Assembly (NCBI RefSeq): GCF_000716535.1
Contig: NZ_JNWV01000032.1
Span: 43,639-107,638 of the forward strand
Direction: 5' to 3'
From: Streptomyces flaveolus
GTDB lineage: Bacteria; Actinomycetota; Actinomycetes; Streptomycetales; Streptomycetaceae
Length of the DNA: 64,000 nt
Shown here: positions 56,311 to 64,000 of the stretch, in pieces
How the letters are laid out: each line of letters starts with the position of its first letter
Numbering within the stretch: position 1 is the first letter of the stretch
Position numbers and translations under genes: made by a program
The notes under the pieces: generated by a model
Told to the model about the DNA's origin: nothing
What the model saw: only the letters and a program-made list of their open reading frames with translations
The model's database searches: none

Positions 56311-56649
56311 GACGACTCCTCATGCGGGGATGTGCAGCGGGCGGGGCCAAGGTGGTGCGGAAGCGGACGCGGACTGCGACGGCGGGTGCGGTGATGCCGA
56401 GCGGGGCGCCGGCGAGGTCGCCGAGGAAGTCGGCCGTGGCCTGGTCCGCCCCGAGCCCGGCCTGGGTGCGCGTGAGCCCGACGAACGGGAGCCTCCGGAC
56501 GAGGAGGCGTCGAAGACTGCACGGTCTTGATCACCTTCTTGCCGGCGGTCGGGGTGCCGGGTACGACGCCAGGCAGCCGGCGTCCGCCTGCGAAATGCCG
56601 GTTACGCTGGCGCTATGCACGGCAGGCATGGTTGCCCGGAAGAGGCGCG
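56311..56649. other. Intergenic region, nothing recognised
   Basis: About 340 bp between the divergent nitronate monooxygenase and LysR genes. Open frames here (for example 56307-56534 minus) are Arg/Pro-rich and lack gene signals. The LysR operator should be in this stretch but no clear T-N11-A repeat was found. Confidence 0.5.
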
Positions 56650-57507
56650 ATGAGCATGGACGTCGAGCTGCGTCACCTGCGGGCCTTCGCGTCCGTGGCC
56701 CGCCACCGCTCGTTCTCCCGGGCCGCAGAGGAACTGCTGATCACGCAGCCGGCACTGAGCCGTACGATCGCGCAGCTGGAGGGAAACCTGAGCGTCCGCC
56801 TGCTCGACCGGTCCTCACGGCACGTCGAACTGACGGAGACCGGTGCGGAGTTCCTCGTGCACGTCGAGCGGGTCCTCGCCACCCTGGACCAGGCCCTCGC
56901 CGTCGCCCGCCACCGCGTCACCCTGCGGCTCGGCTTCAGCTGGCTGCTGCCCGATCCGTGGACGCAGCGGACCGTCGGCCGCTTCGAGGAGAGCACCGGA
57001 GCGACGGTTGCCCTGATCCGGACCGACGATCCCCTTCAGGCGTTGCGCCGGCGCACCGTCGACGTCGCGGTGGTCCGCGGCGAGCGTGACGCACCGGCGG
57101 GGGCGCACACCGTGCACCTGTTCGACGAGCCGCGCGTCGCCGTGTGCTCCGAGCACAACGATCTGACCAGGCTCGGTCATCTGGACTGGTCGGACGTCCG
57201 GTACTGGCCGCTGGTGGTCAACACGGTCAGCGGTACGACCGGTCCCTGGTCATGGCCGGCGGACCAGCGTCCGGACCGGATCATCGAAACGGCGAACTAC
57301 GACGAGTGGCTGGAGTCGGTGGCGGCCAACCGTGGCATCGGCATCGTCCCGGAGGTCGCGCGGCGCCGTACCCAGCACCCCGCGGTCCGTTTCGTCCCCC
57401 TCACCAACGCACCGCCGAGCGCGGTGCGCCTCGTGTACTTCCCGGACTCCCAGCGGACACTGGTCCGCCGGTTCCTGGACGCCTCCCTTGAGACGGCGGC
57501 GGAGTGA
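56650..57507 (+). CDS. LysR-family transcriptional regulator
   Basis: 285 residues. Helix-turn-helix at about 3-62 (LRHLRAFASVARHRSFSRAA, ITQPALSRTIAQLEGNL), then a periplasmic-binding-like effector domain. It diverges from the nitronate monooxygenase, its most likely target. GAAGAGG before ATG 56650. Confidence 0.92.
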   Translation: MSMDVELRHLRAFASVARHRSFSRAAEELLITQPALSRTIAQLEGNLSVRLLDRSSRHVELTETGAEFLVHVERVLATLDQALAVARHRVTLRLGFSWLLPDPWTQRTVGRFEESTGATVALIRTDDPLQALRRRTVDVAVVRGERDAPAGAHTVHLFDEPRVAVCSEHNDLTRLGHLDWSDVRYWPLVVNTVSGTTGPWSWPADQRPDRIIETANYDEWLESVAANRGIGIVPEVARRRTQHPAVRFVPLTNAPPSAVRLVYFPDSQRTLVRRFLDASLETAAE

Positions 57508-57646
57508 CACCCGCCGTGACCGGGTGATGCGGCGTCCATGTCCGCGACGCATGGATGCGTCACCGCAGGCATTTCACGGGCCACCGGGACATCGTTAGCG
57601 TCGACCCCGTGAACCGAACCACCAAGCGCACTCGGCGGGGGCCGCG

Positions 57647-58450
57647 ATGAGCACTGGGCTGTCCCGGCAGGAATGCGCGGTCACCGTGCTGGGCGGTCCG
57701 ACGGCCGTCATCGACATCGGTGGCCTGCGCATCGTCAGCGACCCGACCTTCGACGCGGCGGGTCCCCAGGGGTACCTCACCAAGACCGCCGGGCCTGCCG
57801 CCGACGAGGACGCGGTGGGACCGGTCGACCTCGTCCTGGTCAGCCATGAAGCCCACCCGGACAATCTCGACGGCCGGGGCCGCGCGTTCGCGAAGACCGC
57901 CCCGCTGGTGCTCACCGGGCCGCTCGCGGCGGAGCGGCTGGGCTCACCCGCCGTCGGCCTCTCCCCGTGGACCGGCCACCGTCTGCCGCGCCCGGACGGC
58001 GGCGGCGAGCTGACCGTGCTGGCCGTTCCCGCCGTCCACGGCCCCGAGGACGGCGAACGCGACGCCAACGGCAACGTCAACTGCGAGGTCATCGGGTTCG
58101 TGCTGTCCGGGCAGGGGCTGCCGACCGTGTACGTCAGCGGCGACAACGCCTCGATCCGCACGGTCGCGGAGATCTCCCGCCGGGTGCCCGGCATCGACGC
58201 GGCCGTCCTGCACGCGGGAGCGGCACGCGTGCCGGCGAAGTTCGACGGGCGGCCCCTGTCCCTGGACAGCCGCCGGGCCGCCGCCGCTGCCGCCGTCCTG
58301 GGCGCGGAGATCGTCGTACCGGCCCACTACGACGGCTGGGCCCACTTCTCCGAGGGGCTGCCCGAGCTCGAACTGGCCTTCCACGAGGCCGGTCTCTCCT
58401 CCCTGCTGCGGGTCGCACCCCACGGCACGTGGGTGCCGCTGACCCACTGA
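57647..58450 (+). CDS. MBL-fold metallo-hydrolase
   Basis: 267 residues. Metal-binding motif SHEAHPDNLD (HxxHxDN variant of HxHxDH, known in UlaG-like proteins), VPAVHGPED, GDNAS and PAHYDGW. Hydrolase of unknown substrate. It precedes the tautomerase gene by 50 bp on the same strand. Confidence 0.88.
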   Translation: MSTGLSRQECAVTVLGGPTAVIDIGGLRIVSDPTFDAAGPQGYLTKTAGPAADEDAVGPVDLVLVSHEAHPDNLDGRGRAFAKTAPLVLTGPLAAERLGSPAVGLSPWTGHRLPRPDGGGELTVLAVPAVHGPEDGERDANGNVNCEVIGFVLSGQGLPTVYVSGDNASIRTVAEISRRVPGIDAAVLHAGAARVPAKFDGRPLSLDSRRAAAAAAVLGAEIVVPAHYDGWAHFSEGLPELELAFHEAGLSSLLRVAPHGTWVPLTH

Positions 58451-58499
58451 ACCCCTCGCCCTCCGCACGACAGCACCCCCCAGAAGAGGAACGGGGCAC

Positions 58500-58904
58500 A
58501 TGCCGCTCGTACGCATCGATCTCATCCGCGGACGCCGTCCCGACGACATCAGGGCGATCGCCGACGCGACCCACCGGACGCTCGTGGATGTGCTGGACAT
58601 CCCCGAGCGGGACAGGTTCCAGATCATCACCGAGCACGACGCCGACCATGTCATCGCCCTCGACGCCGGCCTCGGCTTCGAGCGGACCGACGGTCTGGTG
58701 ATGATCCAGATCTTCACCCAGTCGGGGCGCTCGACCGAGGTCAAGCAACGCGTCTACCGGACCGTCGCCAAGCAGCTGGAAGCCCTCGGCATCGCCGGCG
58801 AGGACGTCTTCGTCAGCTTCGTGGAGAACGGCCCCCAGGACTGGTCCTTCGGCTTCGGTCGCGCCCAGTACGTGGAGGGTGACTTGGCGGTACCGGGCCG
58901 CTGA
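58500..58904 (+). CDS. Tautomerase-family protein
   Basis: 134 residues starting MPLVRIDLIRG; the exposed Pro-1 after Met removal is the catalytic base of this family (4-oxalocrotonate tautomerase/MIF fold). Also GAGLGFERTD and FVSFVENGPQDWSFG. AGAGG before ATG 58500. Substrate unknown. Confidence 0.9.
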   Translation: MPLVRIDLIRGRRPDDIRAIADATHRTLVDVLDIPERDRFQIITEHDADHVIALDAGLGFERTDGLVMIQIFTQSGRSTEVKQRVYRTVAKQLEALGIAGEDVFVSFVENGPQDWSFGFGRAQYVEGDLAVPGR

Positions 58905-58966
58905 AGGCGTCGCTGAACTCGCCCGTCGTCCCTCGCCCCCGGCCCCTCGGGCTTCTTGTCCTCGAT

Positions 58967-60055
58967 TCAGCGGGGTAGCTCCACGGTGATGCGAAGGCCG
59001 CCGGCGGCGCGCGGGGTGAGGGTGAGTGTCCCGTCGTGTGCGTGGGTGATGGTCCTGACGATCGCCAGGCCGAGGCCGACGCCCGCGTGGTCGGTGCGGA
59101 CCCGTTCGGTGCCACGCCGGAACGGTTCGGTGAGCGTGGACACCAGCCGAGGGGTCAGCTTCTCGCCGGTGTTCTCGACGGTGAGCACCACGCTCCGGGG
59201 GCGGACGCCGGTGCTGACCCGCACGGCGCCCTGTTCCGGCAGATTGTGGACGATCGCGTTGTGCACGAGGTTCGTGGTCAGTTGCAGCAGGAGCGCCTGC
59301 GACCCGCTCGTGGGGGCGATGTCGCCGCTCGTCTCGACGGTGACACCGTGCTTCTCCGCGAGGGGCAGGAGCGTCTCCGTAGCCTCTTCGGCCAGCAAGG
59401 ACAGATCGACGGGTTCCCGGGTGAAGGACCGCCGCTCCGCGCGGCTGAGCAGGAGCAGGGCCTCGGTGAGGTCGATCGCCCGGGTGTTGACGGCGTGGAG
59501 GCGGTCGACGAGTTCACCGGTGTCGCGGTCCGGGTCGGTGCGGGCCACGTCGAGGAGCGCCTTCGAGATCGCCAGCGGGGTACGCAACTCGTGAGAGGCG
59601 TTGGCTACGAATCTCTGCTGTTCGGCGACGTGTGCTTCGAGCTGCGCGAGCATCGCGTCGAAGGCGTCGGCGAGTTCGCGGAACTCGTCCTTGCGGCCCG
59701 CCAGCCCGATTCGGTGGGAGAGCGATCCGTTCGTGGCCATGCGCGTGGCGTCCGTGATCCGGGTCAGGGGCGCGAGCATGCGGCCGGCGAGGAGCCACCC
59801 TCCCAGGAGACCGAACATCAGCAGGAAGACCAGTACCGCGGCTGCCGAAGGGGCGAAGGCGCGCAGGAGGTTGTACCGGACGGGAAAGACACCGTCGGTG
59901 GGGGTGTCAGCGTTGACGAGGAGCGCACGCTCGGGAACGTAACGCAGCAGGAACACCCACACGGCCGCGAGCAGCAGGGCGCCCGCGACCATGAGGAATC
60001 CGGCGTAGCTGAGGGCGAGTTTCAGGCGGACGCTCAGCCCGGGCGCCCTATCCAC
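58967..60055 (-). CDS. Sensor histidine kinase
   Basis: 362 residues. Two membrane segments (about 10-35 and 68-92), HAMP, H-box ANASHELRTPL, HATPase motifs (NLVHNAIVHN, DHAGVGLGLAI). GTG 60055 overlaps the regulator's end by 8 bases, so the pair is one operon. The signal is unknown; a short extracytoplasmic loop suggests sensing at the membrane. Confidence 0.94.
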   Translation of the reverse strand: MDRAPGLSVRLKLALSYAGFLMVAGALLLAAVWVFLLRYVPERALLVNADTPTDGVFPVRYNLLRAFAPSAAAVLVFLLMFGLLGGWLLAGRMLAPLTRITDATRMATNGSLSHRIGLAGRKDEFRELADAFDAMLAQLEAHVAEQQRFVANASHELRTPLAISKALLDVARTDPDRDTGELVDRLHAVNTRAIDLTEALLLLSRAERRSFTREPVDLSLLAEEATETLLPLAEKHGVTVETSGDIAPTSGSQALLLQLTTNLVHNAIVHNLPEQGAVRVSTGVRPRSVVLTVENTGEKLTPRLVSTLTEPFRRGTERVRTDHAGVGLGLAIVRTITHAHDGTLTLTPRAAGGLRITVELPR

Positions 60056-60743
60056 GGTCGCGTCCCTCGTGCCCGGCCTCCGGTCCCGTGTCGATGCGGT
60101 AGCCGGCGCCCGGCACGGTGGCGATGATCCAGGGTTCGCCGAGACGCTTGCGCAGTGCCGAGACGGTGATGCGCACGGCGTTGGTGAACGGGTCGGCGTT
60201 CTCGTCCCACGCGCGTTCGAGGAGTTCCTCGGCGCTGACGACTCCGCCTTCGGCGGCGACGAGGACTTCGAGCACCGCGAACTGCTTCCGGGTCAGCGCG
60301 ACGTAGCGGCCGTCGCGGTGGACCTCGCGGCGGAACGGGTCCAGCCGCAGCCCCGCGATCTCCCGCACGGGCGGCCTGTTGTGGGCACGCCTGCGGTCGA
60401 GTGCCCTGAGCCTCAGCACGAGTTCCCGGAGGTCGAAGGGTTTGGTGAGGTAGTCGTCGGCGCCGAGTCCGAACCCGGTCGCCTTGTCGTCGAGACGGTC
60501 GGCCGCGGTGAGCATGAGGATCGGCATGCCGCTGCCGGAGGCGACGATGCGTTTGGCGATCTCGTCACCGGAAGGCCCGGGAATGTCGCGGTCGAGTACG
60601 GCGATGTCGTACGTGGTGGTGCCCAGCATGTCCAGCGCGGTGTCGCCGTCGCCCGCGATGTCGGCCGCGATCGCTTCCAGGCGCAGGCCATCGCGGATGG
60701 CTTCCGCCATATAAGGTTCGTCCTCGACGATCAACACACGCAT
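60048..60743 (-). CDS. OmpR-type response regulator
   Basis: 231 residues. Receiver domain with acidic pair EDEP, phosphoacceptor in LDRDIPG, TAADR, KPFD; then OmpR winged helix (ALTRKQFAVLEVLVAAEGGV, RITVSALRKRLGEPWI, VPGAGYRI). Controls genes with the kinase. ATG 60743. Divergent from an EEP-family gene at 61 kb, a likely target. Confidence 0.95.
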   Translation of the reverse strand: MRVLIVEDEPYMAEAIRDGLRLEAIAADIAGDGDTALDMLGTTTYDIAVLDRDIPGPSGDEIAKRIVASGSGMPILMLTAADRLDDKATGFGLGADDYLTKPFDLRELVLRLRALDRRRAHNRPPVREIAGLRLDPFRREVHRDGRYVALTRKQFAVLEVLVAAEGGVVSAEELLERAWDENADPFTNAVRITVSALRKRLGEPWIIATVPGAGYRIDTGPEAGHEGRDRG

Positions 60744-60831
60744 GCACGTAATGCTACGAGTCGGCGCATATCGTCGGCGTATCGGAAAACACATACGTGC
60801 CTGCAACATCACGTCGCCTTGACTGGGCGGC

Positions 60832-61023
60832 ATGCGCCGAACCGCACCTTCCACACGCGCCACGACCCACCGGATTCGCCGGCTCCCCGCCGTCTGCCTG
60901 ACAGCCGTGGCGGCGCCCTCCGCAGCCCGCGTCTCCCGGGTGCCGCGGCCCTCGGCCGCCGCGCCGTCTTCCGCCGCGCCCGCCCTCCGCCGGGAACCGG
61001 CAGTGAGCGAGGACGGGCGATGA
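60832..61023 (+). CDS. Possible short secreted peptide ORF
   Basis: 63 residues, Arg/Ala-rich with a weak hydrophobic start (LPAVCLTAVAAPSAA). Its stop overlaps the next gene's ATG (ATGA), which favours coupling, but the ribosome site is poor and composition is borderline. Treat as tentative. Confidence 0.3.
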   Translation: MRRTAPSTRATTHRIRRLPAVCLTAVAAPSAARVSRVPRPSAAAPSSAAPALRREPAVSEDGR

Positions 61024-62099
61024 CGCAGGTGGACACGGCGGAGGCCGGGCGAAGCGGCGGCGCCGGCCGCCGGGACACCGGGGCCGGGATCTGGCCCGCG
61101 CGCATCCGCCGGGCGGCGCGCGCCGCCGCCCGGCCGGGGCCCTGGAAGCGCGGCCTGGTGCTCACGGCGCTGGCGGTGCTGCTCGGCCTGATCCTGTTGC
61201 TGCACGCGCGGATCACGGACCGCGGGGGCCTCGGCAGCCTGGTGGAGACCTTCCTGCCGTGGCTCGGCCTGTTCATCCCCGTCCTGCTCGTCGCGGCCTT
61301 GTGGCGTCGCTCCGCCTCCGCGGTGGTCGCGCTGCTGGTGCCGGTCGTGGCCTGGCTGAACCTCTTCGGCGGGCTGCTCGGCGACCGGTCCCACCCGGGC
61401 GGTGACCTCACCGTGGCCGAGCACAACGTCGGCGACGCCAATCCCGACCCGGTCGGCACCGCCCGCCACCTGACCGACTCCGGGGCGGACGTGCTGGCCC
61501 TGGTGGAGCTGACCGAGCGGGCCCGGGGAACGTACGAGAAGGAACTGGCGAAGGCGTACCCGTACCACACGGTGCAGGGCACGGTCGGGCTGTGGAGCAA
61601 GCTGCCGCTGTCGGACACCCGGCCGGTCGACATCAAGATGGACTACGGGCCGCTGGGGGACACCAAGCCGGCCGCGGTCAAGATGACCTACAACCGGGCG
61701 CTGCGGACCACGGTGGCCACGGACCGGGGTCCGCTGGCGGTGTACGTGGCCCACCTGGGGTCCGTACGCGTGTTTCCCAGGAAGGGCTTCTGGACGGAGA
61801 GCCGGGACCGCGGCGCGACGGCGCTCGCCGAGGCCGTCGCCGCCGAGCGGAACAAGCGGGTGGTGCTGCTCGGCGACCTGAACGGCACCGTGGACGACCG
61901 CGCGCTCGCCGGCATCACCTCGCGGATGCGCTCGGCCCAGGGCGAGGCCGGGAACGGCTTCGGCTTCACCTGGCCTGCGAAGTTCCCGGTGGCGAGGATC
62001 GACCAGATCCTGGTCCGCGGCGTCCGGCCGGACAGTTCCTGGGTGCTGCCGGCCACCGGCAGCGACCACCTGCCGGTGGCCGCCAGGATCAGCTGGTGA
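61020..62099 (+). CDS. Membrane EEP-family phosphatase/nuclease
   Basis: 359 residues. Two or three membrane segments at about 45-115, then an endonuclease/exonuclease/phosphatase domain: TVAEHNVGDAN, LALVELTE, VLLGDLNGT, and ATGSDHLPV. Outer-face hydrolase of unknown substrate. It starts inside the stop of the short ORF before it. Confidence 0.88.
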   Translation: MTQVDTAEAGRSGGAGRRDTGAGIWPARIRRAARAAARPGPWKRGLVLTALAVLLGLILLLHARITDRGGLGSLVETFLPWLGLFIPVLLVAALWRRSASAVVALLVPVVAWLNLFGGLLGDRSHPGGDLTVAEHNVGDANPDPVGTARHLTDSGADVLALVELTERARGTYEKELAKAYPYHTVQGTVGLWSKLPLSDTRPVDIKMDYGPLGDTKPAAVKMTYNRALRTTVATDRGPLAVYVAHLGSVRVFPRKGFWTESRDRGATALAEAVAAERNKRVVLLGDLNGTVDDRALAGITSRMRSAQGEAGNGFGFTWPAKFPVARIDQILVRGVRPDSSWVLPATGSDHLPVAARISW

Positions 62100-62421
62100 A
62101 CACCGCTCGAAGCGTCCCCACCGAAGCGACAGGCGGGTCACCCGGCACCTGGCCGGCCGCTCGCCGACGGCACGCTGGTCCGGGCCTCAGGCGGGCCCCC
62201 GGAGGTGTCGGGGTACGAACCCCAGGCACCCGCGAACGGGCCGCGGATCCGCCATGGCGAGCGCCGGCCGGCGTGCCGCGGCGACCAGGTCGTCACGCCG
62301 GGGCCCACCGCCCGACGAGACGTCTCCTACGGCTGATCTCCGCGACCGGCGCGCACACGTGCGCCGGGCAGGCGATGCTGGGAGCGGACAAGGTCCCCGA
62401 GGAGGCCGGGAGGCGTGGCCG
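62100..62421. other. Intergenic region
   Basis: About 320 bp between the EEP gene and DedA. An open frame continues upstream of the DedA start to 62254 but its sequence is Arg/Ser-rich with no good start. Nothing else recognised. Confidence 0.5.
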
Positions 62422-63060
62422 GTGATCGCCGTCAACCCGCTGGACAGCGCCTCGGTGCTGGCCGCCTTCGGCGCGCTGGGCGTCCTGGTCATGATCTTCG
62501 CCGAGTCGGGTCTGCTGGTCGTCGGCTTCTTCCTTCCCGGTGACACGCTGCTGTTCCCGGCCGGTGTGCTGTGCGCGGGCAGCGCCCAGCAGCCGCCGCG
62601 GCTGGCGCTGTGGCAGGTGCTGGTGTGCGCGGCGATCGGGGCGGTGGCGGGCGGACAGGTGGGGTATCTGATCGGCCGGCACGGCGGCCGGGCGCTGCTC
62701 GCGCGCACGAGCAGCGCCCGGGTGAAGGGCGCGGCGGCGCGGGCGGAGCGGTTGCTGGCGCGCTACGGCTACGGCAAGGCGCTGGTGATCGGCCGGTTCG
62801 TGCCGCTGCTGCGGACGGTCCTGCACCCGGTGGCGGGGGTCCTGGGCGTGCCGGCACGGACCTTCACCCTCTGGCAGACGGTGGGCGGTGTGCTGTGGTC
62901 GCAGACACTGGTGCTCGCCGGGTACACCCTGGGTGCGTCCGTCCCGCACATCGACGACTATCTGCTGCCGCTGGTCGCCGTGGTGGTCGTCCTGTCGCTG
63001 CTTCCGCTACTGCCGGAGGCCCTCCGCGCCCGCCGGGACCGACGCGACTCCACACGCTGA
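62422..63060 (+). CDS. DedA-family membrane protein
   Basis: 212 residues, four to five membrane segments. DedA/VTT motifs: ESGLLVVGFFLPGDTLLFPA, GYLIGRHGG, and GRFVPLLRTVLHPVAGVL. These proteins help move lipids across the membrane and protect envelope homeostasis. GTG 62422 with GGGAGG. Confidence 0.92.
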   Translation: MIAVNPLDSASVLAAFGALGVLVMIFAESGLLVVGFFLPGDTLLFPAGVLCAGSAQQPPRLALWQVLVCAAIGAVAGGQVGYLIGRHGGRALLARTSSARVKGAAARAERLLARYGYGKALVIGRFVPLLRTVLHPVAGVLGVPARTFTLWQTVGGVLWSQTLVLAGYTLGASVPHIDDYLLPLVAVVVVLSLLPLLPEALRARRDRRDSTR

Positions 63061-63114
63061 ACGCGCCCCGGCTCACCCGCTGGATGTCCGCACCGGCCCC
63101 GCTCCCCGGTGGGG

Positions 63115-63837
63115 TCACAGCTCGCCCAGGAACCCCGGATCCGCCGGTCCCAGTTGCCGGGCGAAGTCGGCGGACACGCCCACGACTTCGCGGAGCGCCA
63201 CGGCCCGTCTGCTGGTGGCGGCGAGGTCCTCGTGCGCCTCCTTGGACCAGAGGAACGGGACGACACTGATGCCCTGGGACAGCTCCAGGGCCGCCGCCTC
63301 CTCCCGCCAGCCCGGCCAGCGCAGCCCCTCGTAGAACCTGTCCGGTCCGCCGGACAGCAGCCAGCCGATCCACGCCGAGTGACCCATGTCCAGCGCTTCC
63401 CACTCCAGCGTGTCGGGCGCGAAGTAGGTCATCTGTCCCGGAGCCCCGGGCCGGCCGCTGCCCGCCGGGTCGTGGCCGTTGAGGCAGAACACACCGCCGA
63501 GCACGTCATGGCCGACGACGAGCCCGGCCGCCGGGTGCCAGTCGGGGGCCGGCTCCTCGGGAAACCCGTTGACCCGGCCGAGGCTCGGCAACCCGCCGCC
63601 GGCGCTGCCCGCGCCGTACACCCGCAGCCAGCCGTCGTCCAGGACGAGCCCGCCGCAGTGCAGGGTCAGCGCACCCAGCACCGACCGCGCGGTCACCTGC
63701 AACCGGTGGAGGCAGCGGCGGCCCTCGTCGAGGTCGGCGGGCAGCACGCGGACGGGTACGGCACTGCCGGCGAACGCCTGCTGAAGCTCCGGCCAGGCCG
63801 GATCGGCCACCTGGACCAGCTCGTCGATCTCTCGCAT
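63115..63837 (-). CDS. DUF2625 family protein
   Basis: 240 residues. Family text: VADPAWPELQQAFAGSAVPV, RLQVTARSVLGALTLHCGGL, YFAPDTLEWEALDMGHS, RFYEGLRWPGWREE and SVVPFLWSKE. Soluble, function unknown. ATG or near-ATG start at 63837. Convergent with DedA, adjacent to the IS end. Confidence 0.88.
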   Translation of the reverse strand: MREIDELVQVADPAWPELQQAFAGSAVPVRVLPADLDEGRRCLHRLQVTARSVLGALTLHCGGLVLDDGWLRVYGAGSAGGGLPSLGRVNGFPEEPAPDWHPAAGLVVGHDVLGGVFCLNGHDPAGSGRPGAPGQMTYFAPDTLEWEALDMGHSAWIGWLLSGGPDRFYEGLRWPGWREEAAALELSQGISVVPFLWSKEAHEDLAATSRRAVALREVVGVSADFARQLGPADPGFLGEL

Positions 63838-63907
63838 CCGTAGATGATCGCAGCAGGGTCCGGCGTCGGCTCACCGGCCTGCGACGCCGTACGGGCCTGC
63901 CGCCCTA

Positions 63908-64000
63908 GGTTCTGTCGTCAAATGTCACGCCCACATCAGGAGCGATGCGAGGGTGATGGCTGCTTGGTAGGACTCGGTGGTCTTGTCGTACCGGGTGGCG
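63908..64000 (-). mobile_element. Right-edge IS5-family insertion sequence (partial)
   Basis: The terminal sequence GGTTCTGTCGTCAAATGTCA at 63908 has the look of an IS terminal repeat, and the minus strand encodes a transposase C-terminus (ATRYDKTTESYQAAITLASL then LMWA and stop at 63925). The rest lies beyond the window. Copy state and target duplication cannot be checked here. Confidence 0.8.

Overview
The window is about 64 kb of very GC-rich actinobacterial chromosome, almost certainly Streptomyces. The signs are third codon positions nearly all G or C, many GTG starts, a conservon (sensor kinase, roadblock, DUF742, GTPase), lineage-specific families (DUF6397, DUF5709), a single rare TTA leucine codon, and a Streptomyces-type xylA/xylB/ROK cluster. 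I see no rRNA, tRNA or CRISPR array. The order looks like ordinary chromosome with scattered decayed genes and two insertion-sequence traces, not a phage, plasmid or biosynthetic cluster.

0-9 kb: the tail of an MltG-like transglycosylase, then a divergent ABC exporter / MarR pair sharing one operator-promoter region, a secreted PNGase A-like amidase, a secreted M1 metallopeptidase and a large secreted peptidoglycan amidase with a transglycosylase-like N-terminus. 9-13 kb: a 25-bp tandem repeat beside a broken ORF, then two overlapping ABC half-transporters whose ATP sites are degenerate in opposite ways. 13-20.6 kb: a 45-bp minisatellite, DUF5709, ribosomal protein L31 (type B), a membrane hydrolase, a Ski2-like helicase, TesB thioesterase and DUF6397.

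20.6-27 kb: a conservon cvnA-B-C-D with an extra roadblock gene (the TTA-containing one), an upstream MHYT membrane sensor and a PPOX-fold protein. 27-32 kb: a methyltransferase, an alpha/beta hydrolase diverging from a PadR regulator, a DUF2236 pseudogene, small hypotheticals and a 740-bp stretch with short tandem repeats and a decayed ORF. 32-38 kb: a SNF2 helicase overlapping its SWIM-domain partner, then a secreted phytase-like esterase.

38-46 kb: xylose catabolism (xylA diverging from xylB, then a ROK repressor and a Nudix hydrolase), an APC permease with an acetamidase/formamidase, and a Tat-exported amidase. 46-50 kb: a GAF-domain regulator with aldehyde dehydrogenase and a strong terminator. 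50-56 kb: a methyltransferase, a small protein with a C2H2-like zinc finger, a membrane segment and a coiled coil, a decayed IS transposase, a membrane metallophosphoesterase, a MerR-peroxiredoxin fusion behind a textbook MerR promoter, a PaiB-like protein and a nitronate monooxygenase. 56-64 kb: LysR, metallo-beta-lactamase-fold and tautomerase genes, an OmpR-type two-component pair, an endonuclease/phosphatase-family membrane protein, DedA, DUF2625, and the end of an IS5-family element running off the window.

Main themes are cell-wall turnover and secretion, nutrient use (xylose, amides, aldehydes), and several local regulators with visible operators. The most unusual items are the MerR-peroxiredoxin fusion, the C2H2 membrane protein, the reciprocal-degenerate ABC pair, the Glu-to-Gln change in the amidase's transglycosylase-like domain, the TTA codon in the roadblock gene, and a local cluster of the palindrome ACGCGCGCGT. 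All family names are from reading the sequence; no database search was run.
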